From the NCBI RefSeq assembly GCF_002906575.1, contig NZ_CP026309.1, forward strand, positions 62,001 through 126,000: DNA of 64,000 nucleotides. The letters run 5' to 3'. Under the pieces are notes generated by a model that had not been told where the DNA came from, ran no database searches, and worked only from the letters and a program-made list of their open reading frames with translations. The position numbers and the translations under genes are program-made. How positions within the stretch are numbered: the first letter of the stretch is position 1; each line of letters opens with the position of its first letter. The DNA is from Salinigranum rubrum. GTDB taxonomy: Archaea > Halobacteriota > Halobacteria > Halobacteriales > Haloferacaceae. Positions 53,577-62,985 of the stretch are shown here, piece after piece.

Positions 53577-54869
53577 ATGGTCGAGTCGATTCATGAGCCG
53601 ATTCGTGAGCGACTGCCCGAACTCAGACGCGAACTCCACCGATATCCGGAGCCGGGGTGGTGTGAGTTCCACACGACTGCTCGCCTCGTCGAGGAGATCG
53701 AACGGATCGGCGTCGACGAACTCGCGGTCGGTCCCGACGCGTACGACCCCGCGGACCGGATGGCGGTCCCGTCCGACGACCGGCTGGAGGAGTGGTACGA
53801 CCGCGCCCGCGACCGGAACGTCGACCCCGCACTCCTCGACAAGATGGCCGGCGGGAACACCGGCGTCGTCGCCGTCCTCGACCGGGGTGACGGTCCCGCC
53901 GTCGGCCTCCGCGTCGACATCGACGGGCTGTTTATCAAGGAGTCCGAGGACCGAGAACACCTCCCCGCACAGGAGGGATTCAACTCGGAGACCGGAGAGA
54001 CGATGCACGCCTGCGGGCACGACGCCCACATGACGTGGGGGCTCGCGACGCTCGAAGCCATCAAGGAGAGTGACTTCGACGGTCGACTCGTCGTGTTCTT
54101 CCAGCCCGCGGAGGAGGTTTCCGGCGGGGGGCATCCGATGGCCGAAAGCGACTACGCCGCCGATCTCGACTACCTCTTCGCGGTCCACGTCGGCCTCGAC
54201 CACCCCACCGGAGAGGTCGTCGCCGGCATCGAACGACCGTTGGCGATGTGTCACCTCGACGTCGACATCCGGGGAACGTCGGCCCACGCCGGGAAGGCCC
54301 CCGAGGAGGGGAACAACGCCATCCAGGCGCTCGGCACCGCCATCGAGAACGTCTACGGGATCCCGCGACACTCAGCGGGGATGACGCGGGTGAACGTCGG
54401 CCGGGTCGAAGGCGGGACCGCGAGCAACATCGTCGCCGAGCAGGTCACCGCAGTCGCGGAGGCCCGCGGCGAGACGACGGCGCTCATGGAGTACGTCAAA
54501 TCGGAAGTCGTCCACCGGTTCGAGACGGCCTCGGAGATGCACGGCTGTCGGGCGGAGGTGGACGTGGTGAGCGAGAGCCCCCGGGCCGACAGCGACCCCG
54601 AACTCGCCGCCGTCGTCGAACACGTCGCCCGCGACACCGACGGCGTCGACAGCGTGGTCTCGTTGGCCGACTTCGGGGCCAGCGAGGACGCGACGTTCCT
54701 CATGGAACGGGTCCAGGAGGAGGGCGGCCTCGCCACCTACCTCGTCGTCGGCACGGACCACCCGACGAGTCACCACACCCCGACGTTCGACGTCGACGAG
54801 CGGAGCCTCCCCATCGGCGTCGAGGTGCTGACGGGCGCCATCCTGGCTGTGGAGGAAGGCGAACCGTGA
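53577..54869 (+). CDS. M20-type amidohydrolase, candidate N-acetyl-diaminobutyrate deacetylase
   Basis: The 430-residue protein has the M20D (AbgB/IAA-amino acid hydrolase) metal sites: MHACGHDAHMTWGLATL, PAEEVSGGGHPM, and VHVGLDHPTGEVV. A lid domain includes DVDIRGTSAHAGKAPEEGNNAIQAL. A TATA-like GGTATTAAGT lies about 32 bases upstream. Its stop overlaps the GTG of the EutB-like gene. In ectoine degradation the deacetylase DoeB is usually of the AstE/AspA family, so this would be a non-homologous replacement. The assignment rests on position. Confidence 0.75.
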   Translation: MVESIHEPIRERLPELRRELHRYPEPGWCEFHTTARLVEEIERIGVDELAVGPDAYDPADRMAVPSDDRLEEWYDRARDRNVDPALLDKMAGGNTGVVAVLDRGDGPAVGLRVDIDGLFIKESEDREHLPAQEGFNSETGETMHACGHDAHMTWGLATLEAIKESDFDGRLVVFFQPAEEVSGGGHPMAESDYAADLDYLFAVHVGLDHPTGEVVAGIERPLAMCHLDVDIRGTSAHAGKAPEEGNNAIQALGTAIENVYGIPRHSAGMTRVNVGRVEGGTASNIVAEQVTAVAEARGETTALMEYVKSEVVHRFETASEMHGCRAEVDVVSESPRADSDPELAAVVEHVARDTDGVDSVVSLADFGASEDATFLMERVQEEGGLATYLVVGTDHPTSHHTPTFDVDERSLPIGVEVLTGAILAVEEGEP

Positions 54870-56118
54870 GCGGCGCGCAGGTCCCCCCGCGTCGGACATC
54901 GTCACGCTCGCCGACGTCGAGGCCGCCCGCGACCGCCTCGACGGCGTCGTCCACCGGACGCCGCTCGACACTTCGACCACCCTCGCCGAGCGCTGTGGCG
55001 CCGCGGCGGTCGGGCTCAAACTCGAAAACACCCAGCGGACGGGGTCGTTCAAGATTCGCGGCGCGTACAACGCGATGGCTCGACTCTCGGACGAAGAACG
55101 CGAGCGTGGTGTCGTCGCCGCCAGCGCCGGGAACCACGCGCAGGGCGTCGCGCTCGCCGGCCGACTGCTGGGCATCGACGCGACCATCGTCGTGCCCAGG
55201 GTGACGCCCGCGGCGAAAATCGAGGCGACGCGCGGCTACGGCGCCGAGGTCGTCGTCGAGGGCGAGAGCTACGAACCGGCGTACGAGCACGCGCTCGAAC
55301 TCCGCGACCGGGAGGAGAGAGCGTTCGTCCACCCGTTCGACGACCGGGACGTCATCGCCGGCCAGGGGACGGTCGGCCTCGAACTCCGCGAGCAGTTCGA
55401 CCCCGACACCGTGCTCGTCTCCATCGGCGGCGGCGGCCTCATCTCGGGCGTCGCGACGGCGCTGAAGGCGCACGTCCCCGACACACGAGTCGTCGGCGTC
55501 CAGCCCGAGGGGGCGGCCCACGCCGGGCCCTCGCTCGAACGCGACGCCATCCACCGTCTGGACGAGGTCGACACCGTCGCCGAGGGTATCGCCGACGCCC
55601 GCCTCTTGGAGAAGACGTTCGCCGTGATACGCGAGCGGGTCGATAGCGTGGTGGCGGTGACAGACACGGACCTCGCGGTGGCGTCCACGCTGTTGGCCGA
55701 GCGGGCGAAAACGGTGGCAGAGGCGGCGGGTGCCGCCCCGGTCGCCGCGCTCCTCTCGGGCGCCGTCGACGTCGCGGGCGAGCGGGTCGCCTGCGTCGTC
55801 TCCGGCGGCAACACGAACCTCTCCGACCACGCCGACCTGACGCGGGTGGGGCTGATGGAACTCGACCGCTACGTCGAGGCGCGCCTCGCGCTCCGCGGGT
55901 GGCCGACGAGCGTCGGCGACGTGACCGAGACGGTCGAAGCGGAGGGAGCCGAACTCGACGAACTCGAACGCGCGCGGCCGACGGCGGCGGACGACCCGAA
56001 CCGAACACCGGTTCGAATCGGCCTCGAAGGCAGCGGCGCGGAACACCTCACGGGCGTGCTCAGCGCGCTCGACGACCTCTCACCCGTTACCGTGGTCGAC
56101 CACAGCCTCGACGAGTAG
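54866..56118 (+). CDS. Threonine dehydratase-like PLP enzyme, EutB-type candidate (one-base frameshift at 54883-54888)
   Basis: The GTG at 54866 overlaps the deacetylase stop (GTGA). Its frame reads VSGAQVP and then breaks; adding one C to the C6 run at 54883-54888 joins it to ASDIVTLADVEAARDRLDGVVHRTPLD, the expected start of the family. The repaired protein has about 417 residues: Lys in GSFKIRGAYNA, SAGNHAQGVALA, GQGTVGLELREQ, and GGGGLISG for PLP phosphate. The C-terminal third is a regulatory ACT-like region. In hydroxyectoine degradation EutB, a relative of this family, processes the hydroxy intermediate. Confidence 0.8.
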
Positions 56119-56138
56119 CCGAGTCCGCGGTCGGAGTA

Positions 56139-57497
56139 TCAGGCGGTCGCCGTCGAGGCGACGGCGTCCATCGCCTCGCGGAATATCTCCGTCCCCATCT
56201 CGATCTCCCGCTCGGTCACGTCGAGCGGCGGGAGGAGGCGGATCGTCTTCTTCCCACAGCCGAGGGTGAGCATGCCGCGGTCGAGCGCGGCCTTCACGAC
56301 CGCGTTCCGTCGCTCGGCCGAATCGAACTCGACGGCGAGCATGAGCCCCTTCCCGCGGACGTCCTCGACGTGGTCGGGCGCGCCGTCGCGGAGTCGTTCC
56401 TTCGCCTCTTCGCCCCGTTGGGTCGCGTTCGCCAGCAGGTCGTGCTCCTCGATGGCTTCGAGGGTGAACGCCCCGTACATCGACGCGAGGATGTCGCCGC
56501 CGCCGAACGTCGACCCGAGCCGGTTCTTCTCGCTGGGGAAAATCTCCGCTCGGGACACCGTCGCGCCGACCCGCAGTCCCTTCGCCGCGCAGATGACGTC
56601 CGGGTCGATGGCGTAGTGGTTCGACGCCCACATCTCCCCCGTTCTCCCGACGCCCGACTGTATCTCGTCGACGACGAGCGGGATGTCGTAGGTGTCGCAG
56701 ACGTCGCCCACCTCGGCCATGAACGACTCGCTCGGGAAGCGGTAGCCGCCCACCCCCTGGATGGGTTCGAGGACGGCGAAGGCGACCTCGCCGGGGTCGA
56801 TGTGCCCGCCCTCGGGCGCGAGCATCGACCGGAATCGCGACTCCCCTCCCGCGAAGAACCCACAGTCACACGTGTCGGGGGTACAGCCGCGGTCGTCACA
56901 GAACGGAACGGTCTCGATACCGGCGACCTGCGGGTAGTGCCGCGTGTAGACGTCCTTCGCCTTCGTGAGCGAGAGCGTTCCCAGCGTGCGGCCGTGGAAG
57001 CTCCCCGAGAAGGCGACGCCGTACTGTGCGGCGGGGTTGTGGTCGTGGGTGATCTTCATCGCGTTCTCGACGGCCTCCGCGCCCGAGTTCGAGAGGAACA
57101 CCGTGTCCATCCCGTACTCGTCCGAGACGTCGACGAGGCGGTTCATCAGGTGGCTCGAACTGGGGAAGTCGGCCGTCGCGGGGTCGGGCCCCGCACCGAA
57201 GTACAGGTCCTGGCCGGCGATCTTCAGCGGCTCGACGAGGTCGAACTCGCGGAGCTTCGAGAGCACCTTCTCGTTGTCGTAGCCGAGCGGCGCGGCGCCG
57301 ATGTGGCACGTGAAGTCGAGGAGGACGTTCCCGTCGACGTCGGTGACGAACGGCCCGTCCGCCTCGGCGGTGATGTCCCAGACGAAGTCGTGGGAGTACT
57401 CGCTCGGGGCGGCACGCTCGGCGTGAAACTCGATCCACCGCTGCGCGTTGGGACCGGGCAGCGCCTCCGCTTTCGGTTCCGCGGTGTCCCTGTCCAT
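56139..57497 (-). CDS. Class-III aminotransferase 1
   Basis: The 452-residue PLP enzyme shows SNSGAEAVENAMK (phosphate-binding), GSFHGRTLGTL, VVDEIQSGVGRTG (Asp binding PLP nitrogen) and the Schiff-base lysine in ICAAKGLRVGA. It is closest in layout to lysine or GABA/diaminobutyrate transaminases. CTPDTCDCG is an unusual cysteine group in the middle. It is convergent with the EutB-like gene and may transaminate diaminobutyrate-derived amines. The ATG is inside an inverted repeat (separate entry), with a TATA element 27 bases upstream. Confidence 0.85.
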   Translation of the reverse strand: MDRDTAEPKAEALPGPNAQRWIEFHAERAAPSEYSHDFVWDITAEADGPFVTDVDGNVLLDFTCHIGAAPLGYDNEKVLSKLREFDLVEPLKIAGQDLYFGAGPDPATADFPSSSHLMNRLVDVSDEYGMDTVFLSNSGAEAVENAMKITHDHNPAAQYGVAFSGSFHGRTLGTLSLTKAKDVYTRHYPQVAGIETVPFCDDRGCTPDTCDCGFFAGGESRFRSMLAPEGGHIDPGEVAFAVLEPIQGVGGYRFPSESFMAEVGDVCDTYDIPLVVDEIQSGVGRTGEMWASNHYAIDPDVICAAKGLRVGATVSRAEIFPSEKNRLGSTFGGGDILASMYGAFTLEAIEEHDLLANATQRGEEAKERLRDGAPDHVEDVRGKGLMLAVEFDSAERRNAVVKAALDRGMLTLGCGKKTIRLLPPLDVTEREIEMGTEIFREAMDAVASTATA

Positions 57498-57529
57498 ACA
57501 CAGAAGGTGTATCCGGTGTCAATTAAATC
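57496..57529 (-). promoter_or_regulatory. Leaderless promoter and operator-like inverted repeat of aminotransferase 1
   Basis: ATACAC-AGAAG-GTGTAT (57496-57512) overlaps the ATG. ATTTAAT on the minus strand, near 57522-57528, is a TATA element about 27 bases before the ATG. A regulator bound to the inverted repeat would cover the start site. The IclR regulator of the cluster is a candidate. Confidence 0.45.
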
Positions 57530-57599
57530 TTGGTACAATTTCCCTGAAGATGTCGGAGGAAGCCGAGGGAGGGGAGACGCCGACGGGGCGAGCGGGCGG

Positions 57600-59213
57600 T
57601 CAGTCGTCGTCCTGTGCGACCACCCGCCCGGAGGAGCCGTCACTCTTGCTCGGCTTGCCGAAGATGTTCGTCCGGTCCTGGAGCAAGACGCCGCCCGTCT
57701 CCTTCTGGAACGTCCGGATGAGCCCGAGCATCGCGACGAGACAGACGACGGCGAACGGCGCGCCGGTGATGATGGCTGCCGACTGGAGCGCGTTCACACC
57801 GCCGACGACCATCAGGATGGAGGCGACGAGCCCCTGCAGCACGCCCCAGAAGACTCGGTTGATAGAGGAGGGGTGCTCCTTCCCGCCGGTGGTCATCATC
57901 GACACCGCGAGCGTCGAGGAGTCCGCCGACGTGACGAAGAACGTCGTCACGAGGAGCAGGAAGGCGAAGAGGAGCACCGTCCCGACGAGCGGGAGCGCCC
58001 CGAAGAGGACGTAGCCCGAGACGGATTCGCCGTACTCGGTGACGGGACCGAGGAGGTTCGCCGCCCCCGTGTGCTGCATGATGACCGCCGATCCGCCGAC
58101 GATGGCGAACCAGGGGATGGTCGCCATCGACGTCGCGCCGATCCCGGCGAAGGCGACCTCGCGGACGCTCCGGCCGCGCGAGATACGGGCGATGAACAGC
58201 CCCGCGAAGGGCGACCACGCGAGCGGCCAGAGCCAGTAGAAGACGGTCCACGCGTTCGCCCAGTCGCCGCCGTTCGTGAAGTCGGTGTAGAGGCTCGTCT
58301 GGAAGAACTCGCCGACGAACCTCCCGGTCGCCTGCGTGCCGAGTTCGAGGATGCGCACCGTCGGGCCGAAGATCAGCGTCGCGACCATCAGCAGGAGGAA
58401 GAGGGCCATGTTGAAGTTCGACAGCCGCCGGATACCCTTGTCGACGCCGAGCACCAGCGAGATGGTGAAGATGACCGTCATCCCCGTGATGACGAGGATG
58501 GTTCCGATGTCACCCAGTTGAACCCCCCACTGGAAGTCGAGGCCGGTGATGAACTGGCTCCCGATGAAGCCGAGCGAGGTGGCAACGCCCCCGAGCGTCG
58601 CGAACACGGCGAGGATGTCGACGATTTTCCCGACCGGACCGTTGACGTTGTCCGCACCGAGGACCGGCGTCAGCACCGCCGAGACCCGCAGCGGGGCGTC
58701 GTAATTGTAGACGAAGTAGCCGATGCCGATGCCCATCACGGTGAAACACGACCACTGGGTGAGACTCCAGTGGAAGATGGAGTACTGCACCGCGACTGGC
58801 ATCGCCGCCGCCGACTCCGCCGACACGTCGTAGATGGGCGGGACCGTCGAGTAGTGGAACAACGCCTCGGCTGGGCCCCAGAAGACGATGCCGGCGGCGA
58901 GGCCGGCGGAGTACATCATCGCGAAGTACGAAAAGTAGCTGTACTCGGGGTCCTCGTCACCCATCCTGAGTCGGCCCCAGGGTCCGAAGATGAGGAAGCC
59001 GAGGAAGAGTACGAACCCCAGCATGACGAAGAGGAAGAACCAGTTGAAGTGTGCGAGGATCCACACGCGTATCCCGTCTACGACGTTGTACGCCGCGTCC
59101 GGACTCACCGCGAAGGCGACGACGAAAAGCAGCGTGATGGCCGCCCCGGCCCCGAAGATGGTCGGCTCGATTTCGTCGAGGAACTCGCTCACGGCACCGC
59201 CGGAGGTGCTCAC
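57600..59213 (-). CDS. BCCT family transporter (betaine/ectoine/choline type)
   Basis: The 537-residue protein has twelve helices and the BCCT signature WSPFAGLFIARISRGRSVRE near residues 311-330, plus the preceding tryptophan-rich helix that forms the substrate cage (VFYWLWPLAWSPFAG). MYSAGLAAGIVFWGPAEAL and QWSCFTVMGIGIGYF are also typical. These transporters import compatible solutes with Na+ or H+. In this cluster it is the likely importer of ectoine or hydroxyectoine. Confidence 0.92.
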   Translation of the reverse strand: MSTSGGAVSEFLDEIEPTIFGAGAAITLLFVVAFAVSPDAAYNVVDGIRVWILAHFNWFFLFVMLGFVLFLGFLIFGPWGRLRMGDEDPEYSYFSYFAMMYSAGLAAGIVFWGPAEALFHYSTVPPIYDVSAESAAAMPVAVQYSIFHWSLTQWSCFTVMGIGIGYFVYNYDAPLRVSAVLTPVLGADNVNGPVGKIVDILAVFATLGGVATSLGFIGSQFITGLDFQWGVQLGDIGTILVITGMTVIFTISLVLGVDKGIRRLSNFNMALFLLLMVATLIFGPTVRILELGTQATGRFVGEFFQTSLYTDFTNGGDWANAWTVFYWLWPLAWSPFAGLFIARISRGRSVREVAFAGIGATSMATIPWFAIVGGSAVIMQHTGAANLLGPVTEYGESVSGYVLFGALPLVGTVLLFAFLLLVTTFFVTSADSSTLAVSMMTTGGKEHPSSINRVFWGVLQGLVASILMVVGGVNALQSAAIITGAPFAVVCLVAMLGLIRTFQKETGGVLLQDRTNIFGKPSKSDGSSGRVVAQDDD

Positions 59214-59584
59214 CGCGAACCACCTCCGCGTCCGAGTCGGTGGTGATCAGACTGTACTCCGCGGTCGTATCGTCGAGTGCGTTTGGGTACTGGCATGAGA
59301 CTGCCCTCCGCTACCATGGTATTCGGTGCCGTCCGTCACGACAATTGTCAATGTAGTAGATAAAACTTGTGGTAATCGGTTCCGGTGAGTACAGTTTTCG
59401 TGTATGTCCGGGCGCCTCCCTGGCGACACCGGCGTCCACGTCCGCCACGCCATCGGTCGCGCCGCCTCCCATCGCTGTACACAGTTTTCACTCCTCACGA
59501 GACGCGAGAAAACCCTCGATACGCCCCGCTCTCGACCGAGCGAGCGGCGTAACGCTTAATCGTGACGGTCAACGAAAACCGTGT
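59214..59584 (+). other. Divergent control region between BCCT and a hypothetical gene
   Basis: About 370 bases without a gene. GACAATTGTC (59340-59349) is a 10-bp palindrome next to AT-rich sequence (59350-59385) that should hold the BCCT promoter. CGCTTAATC near 59551-59559 is a likely TATA element for the rightward gene. Nothing else is visible. Confidence 0.4.
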
Positions 59585-60274
59585 ATGAAGAACGCCGATG
59601 CCGACGCCGATGCGGACGGGGACGCCGGGACGCCTGCGGACGAGCCTCGAGCGACGGACCTCGCGTTCTCGGCCGACCGCGACCGCGGCATCCTCACCCC
59701 CAGCGACCGGGAGTTCCTCCTCGGCCGGAAGACCGACTACACCGAGCACTCGAAGAAACAGAAGCGCAACCGCATCCGCCGCCGCCTCCGGAACGCCATC
59801 CTCGACTTCACTATCCTTTTCGAACACCTGGAGGCGCGCGACCGCGAGACGGTGTTCAACCCCGACGACGAGAACCGCGAGGCGTACACCCGGGGCATCA
59901 CGGACATGCTCGCCTTTCTCCACCTGGGGACGATGGGCTATCACACCCCGTTCAAACACATGCTCGCGACGGGCGTCAACAGGGCGGAGCAGGAACTGGC
60001 CGACTCGGAGTACCGGATGGTGACGGTCGACTTCAACGTCGACCCGGTGGGCCGAATCGACGTCGACGCCGTCGTCGACAAACTCGACTCGGGTGCGTTC
60101 GACGACCTCACCGACGAGGAACTCCGCGCGTTCGTCCGCCTGCTCGGCGAGTCGGACGACTTCGACGCGACGGCCGTCCGCTCGGAGATGAAAGCACAGA
60201 TGACGGCGTTCCTCGAACGGGTCGACGCCGCGGCCGAGCGCCGCGAGCGCCGGGTCGAAGAACTGAACGACTGA
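59585..60274 (+). CDS. Haloarchaeal protein of unknown function
   Basis: From ATG 59585 the 229-residue hydrophilic protein has an Asp/Ala repeat at the start (DADADADADGDAG), then LTPSDREFLLGRKTDYTEHSKKQKRNRIRRRLRNAILDF, and a C-terminal coiled-coil segment. The middle helices are strongly charged. Haloarchaea carry conserved proteins of this type, but I know no function. It is the only rightward gene in the right half of the ectoine-like cluster and may be unrelated to it. Confidence 0.7.
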   Translation: MKNADADADADGDAGTPADEPRATDLAFSADRDRGILTPSDREFLLGRKTDYTEHSKKQKRNRIRRRLRNAILDFTILFEHLEARDRETVFNPDDENREAYTRGITDMLAFLHLGTMGYHTPFKHMLATGVNRAEQELADSEYRMVTVDFNVDPVGRIDVDAVVDKLDSGAFDDLTDEELRAFVRLLGESDDFDATAVRSEMKAQMTAFLERVDAAAERRERRVEELND

Positions 60275-60283
60275 TCGCCCGAC

Positions 60284-60670
60284 TCAACCCAGATACGCGA
60301 CGGCGTCCATCTCGACGCGGACCTCTCCTGGAAGGCGCGACACCTCGACGCAGACTCTCGCCGGCGGGTCGTCGCCGAACCGGGCGCCGTAGGCTTCGTT
60401 CACCCGGTCGTAGTCGTCGAGGTCGGTGAGGTAGACGGTCACCTTCACCATGTCGTCGAGGCCGTCGCCGCCCGCCGCCCTGACGACGGCGGCGACGTTG
60501 TCGAGGACCCGTTCGGTCTGTTCCTCGATGGCTCCCGTCACCTCCTCGCCGGTTTCGGGGTCGACCGGGCCGTAGCCGGAGACGTACAGCGTGTCGCCGG
60601 CGCGCACCCCCTGCGAGTAAGGGTTGTCGTTCCGCGGTGCGTCGTCCGTGACGACTGGGTCTGTGGACAT
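60284..60670 (-). CDS. ridA: RidA family enamine/imine deaminase
   Basis: The 128-residue protein has the RidA fold signature: NPYSQGVRAGDTLYVSGYGPVDPETGE, VYLTDLDDYDRVNEAYGARFGDDPPARVCVEVSRLP and VRVEMDAVAYLG, with the active-site arginine and glutamate. RidA hydrolyses reactive 2-aminoacrylate-type intermediates released by PLP dehydratases. A RidA gene beside an EutB-like dehydratase is biologically sensible. It lies 13 bases after aminotransferase 2 and is probably co-transcribed with it. Confidence 0.92.
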   Translation of the reverse strand: MSTDPVVTDDAPRNDNPYSQGVRAGDTLYVSGYGPVDPETGEEVTGAIEEQTERVLDNVAAVVRAAGGDGLDDMVKVTVYLTDLDDYDRVNEAYGARFGDDPPARVCVEVSRLPGEVRVEMDAVAYLG

Positions 60671-60683
60671 CTCGCTCCCCCGT

Positions 60684-62105
60684 TCAGGCGTGCTGTGCCT
60701 CCGCCGTCACGGTCTCGATGCCCTCGACGACGACGTCCATCGCCGTCTCGGCGAGGTCCTCCGTGAGGACGAGCGGGGGGAGTAACCGGAGGACGTTGCC
60801 GTGCCGCCCCGCCTTCCAGACGAGGACGCCGTGCTCGAAGCAGTAGTCCTGAAGCGCGTCGGCGGCGTCGCCGTCCGGGTTGCCGTCGCTGTCGACGAAC
60901 TCGCAGCCGACGAACAGCCCCTTCCCGCGCACGTCGAGGATGCGGGGGTTGTCCGCGGCGACCTGTGAGAGGCGTCCGCGGATGTACTCGCCGAGGTCGC
61001 GGGCGTGTGCGAGCAGGTCGTGTTCCTGGATGTACTCGATGGCGCGGGAACCGGCGCGCATCGCGACGACGTGGCCCCGGTAGGTGCCGGCGTGGTCGCC
61101 CGACCCCCACGTGTCGAGGTCCTCGTGGTAGATCGTCGCCGAGAGCGGGAAGCCGACACCGCCGAGCGCCTTGGCCGTCGTCATGATGTCCGGCGTGACG
61201 TCGTACCACTCGGAGGCCCACCACTGTCCCGAGCGACCGAAGCCGCTCTGAATCTCGTCGAAGATGAGCGGGATGTCGTTGGCGTCGGCGAGTTCGCGGA
61301 GACCCGTCAGGAAGCCCTCCGGCGGGACGATGACGCCGCCCTCGCCCTGGATGGGTTCGACGAAGATGCCCGCCGGGTTGGCGAGGCCGCCGTAGGGGTC
61401 TTCGAGTATCTCTTTCACTTCTCGAAGCGCCCGCGCACACGAGAACGACTCACAGCATGCGCCCCCGTCGCGCGGACACAGCGCCGCCGCGTCCCCGTTC
61501 GAGTCGGTCGCAGGCGTCGGGTACTTGGCGTGGACGACGTCCGACAGCAGCGGGGTGTACTCGCCCTTGAACTTCTTGTTGCCGGTGAGGCTCATCGCGC
61601 CGCTCGTCGCGCCGTGGTACGCGCCGCGGAACGCGATGAGGCCGTCGCCGCCGGTGTTGTACTTCGCGAGTTTGATGGCCGCCTCGACCGCGTCGCTCCC
61701 CGTGGGACCGCCGAAGACGACGCGGTTCTGGCCGCGAAGTCCGGGCGGGGCGATTTCGTCGAGTTTCTCGATGAGTTCGAGCCGTGCCTCGGTGGGGAAG
61801 TCCACGGTGTGGACGAGTTTGTCCGCCTGTTCGTGGACCGCCTCCATCACGTAGGGGTTCGCGTGGCCGACGTTCAACACGCCGATACCCGCGAACATGT
61901 CGATGAACGTGTTGCCGTCCGCGTCGCGGACCGTCGCGCCCTTGCCCTCCTCGAAGGCGACTGGAACGTCCTCGGGGTAGGCGACTGCGCTCGAATCTAT
62001 CTCGCGCTGTCGCTCCAGCAGTTCGCGCGAGTTCGGCCCGGGGACCGCGTCCACGTCCGGTGCGTCGTCGTAGTGTAACTCGTCGATCGGTGGACTCGCG
62101 ACCAT
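60684..62105 (-). CDS. Class-III aminotransferase 2, candidate diaminobutyrate transaminase (DoeD-like)
   Basis: From ATG 62105 the 473-residue PLP enzyme has [57 protein letters not shown] and the PLP lysine in [17 protein letters not shown], the layout of diaminobutyrate-2-oxoglutarate and GABA transaminases. The upstream ATG at 62126 would place the start before the palindrome and TATA element, so 62105 is chosen. It would convert 2,4-diaminobutyrate to aspartate semialdehyde with production of glutamate. It lies 13 bases before ridA and 74 after the IclR gene. Confidence 0.85.
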   Translation of the reverse strand: MVASPPIDELHYDDAPDVDAVPGPNSRELLERQREIDSSAVAYPEDVPVAFEEGKGATVRDADGNTFIDMFAGIGVLNVGHANPYVMEAVHEQADKLVHTVDFPTEARLELIEKLDEIAPPGLRGQNRVVFGGPTGSDAVEAAIKLAKYNTGGDGLIAFRGAYHGATSGAMSLTGNKKFKGEYTPLLSDVVHAKYPTPATDSNGDAAALCPRDGGACCESFSCARALREVKEILEDPYGGLANPAGIFVEPIQGEGGVIVPPEGFLTGLRELADANDIPLIFDEIQSGFGRSGQWWASEWYDVTPDIMTTAKALGGVGFPLSATIYHEDLDTWGSGDHAGTYRGHVVAMRAGSRAIEYIQEHDLLAHARDLGEYIRGRLSQVAADNPRILDVRGKGLFVGCEFVDSDGNPDGDAADALQDYCFEHGVLVWKAGRHGNVLRLLPPLVLTEDLAETAMDVVVEGIETVTAEAQHA

Positions 62106-62140
62106 GGTTCGAACCACGAAAAACATCCATAAAAAATTTG
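62105..62140 (-). promoter_or_regulatory. Leaderless promoter and palindrome of aminotransferase 2
   Basis: TGGTTCGAACCA (62105-62116) is a perfect 12-bp palindrome overlapping the ATG. On the minus strand AAATTTTTTATGG (about 62128-62140) is a TATA element 23-35 bases before the ATG. The operator position suggests repression at the start site. The upstream IclR gene is the obvious candidate regulator. Confidence 0.5.
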
Positions 62141-62178
62141 TCCACGTTTTCCATGGAGAGCGTACACAGATTCCGTAC

Positions 62179-62985
62179 TCACTCTTCGGTCGCGTCCGAC
62201 GCCGGTCGATACAGCTGTTCGACCTCGCGCTCGAACGTCTCGACGGCCCGCGAGAGGAGGTCGGCCTGCGTCGCTCGGACCTCGTCGTCGACGAGGTACT
62301 CCGGTCCGCTGAGGTTCAGCGAGCCGTACACTTCCCCCCGCGGCGACATCACCGCCTTCCCTATCGCCCAGAACCCCTCGATGGCCTCGCCACGGTTCTC
62401 GGCGTAGCCCCGCTCGCGTACCCGTGCCAGTTCCTCGAACAGTTCCTCCTCGGTAGTGATCGACCGCTCCGTCGCCGCCGGGAGCCCCCACCGGTCGATG
62501 ATGGCGCGGACGCGTTCCTCGTCGTACTGGGCGACGATGGCCTTCCCGGAGGCGGTCGTGTGGACGTGGAACGGGCTGCCGTCGATGAGAAACCGCGGGA
62601 TGTTCGAGAAGTCGAGGTTCCCGTACAGGGAGACGACGCGGCCGTGTTCCTCGACGGCGAAGTCGACCTCCATCGTCGACTCCTCGGCGAGTCCCGCGAT
62701 GACCTCCTCGGCGATTCGGTGGTACTCCTTGCCCGTCCGAACGTAATCGCCGAGGTGGCAGAACTTCGCCCCGAGGTGGTACCGGTTGTCCTCGTTGACG
62801 ACGTACCCGTACTCCGAGAGCGTGCGGAGGTGGCTGTGGACGGTGCTCTTGGCCAGCCCCGTCGCCTCGACCAACTGGGACAGGCTTGCCCCCCCGAGTT
62901 CGAGAATCTCGTCGACGAGCTGGAGCGAGGCGGCCGTCGTCTGTAGCACCTGCGTTCCCTCCGTCCGTCCCCGGCGTTCTGTCAT
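62179..62985 (-). CDS. IclR family transcriptional regulator
   Basis: The 268-residue protein has an N-terminal winged helix ([44 protein letters not shown]) and a C-terminal IclR effector domain with [12 protein letters not shown] near 142-153 and [18 protein letters not shown] near 196-213. IclR proteins bind small metabolites and control catabolic operons. It is the first gene of the leftward run IclR, aminotransferase 2, ridA and is the natural local regulator of the ectoine-like cluster. Confidence 0.92.
   Translation of the reverse strand: MTERRGRTEGTQVLQTTAASLQLVDEILELGGASLSQLVEATGLAKSTVHSHLRTLSEYGYVVNEDNRYHLGAKFCHLGDYVRTGKEYHRIAEEVIAGLAEESTMEVDFAVEEHGRVVSLYGNLDFSNIPRFLIDGSPFHVHTTASGKAIVAQYDEERVRAIIDRWGLPAATERSITTEEELFEELARVRERGYAENRGEAIEGFWAIGKAVMSPRGEVYGSLNLSGPEYLVDDEVRATQADLLSRAVETFEREVEQLYRPASDATEE

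Noticed and set aside
54248-55204. Separate plus-strand gene across the deacetylase and EutB-like junction
   Set aside because: Its translation is Arg/Pro-rich shadow of the two PLP/M20 reading frames.
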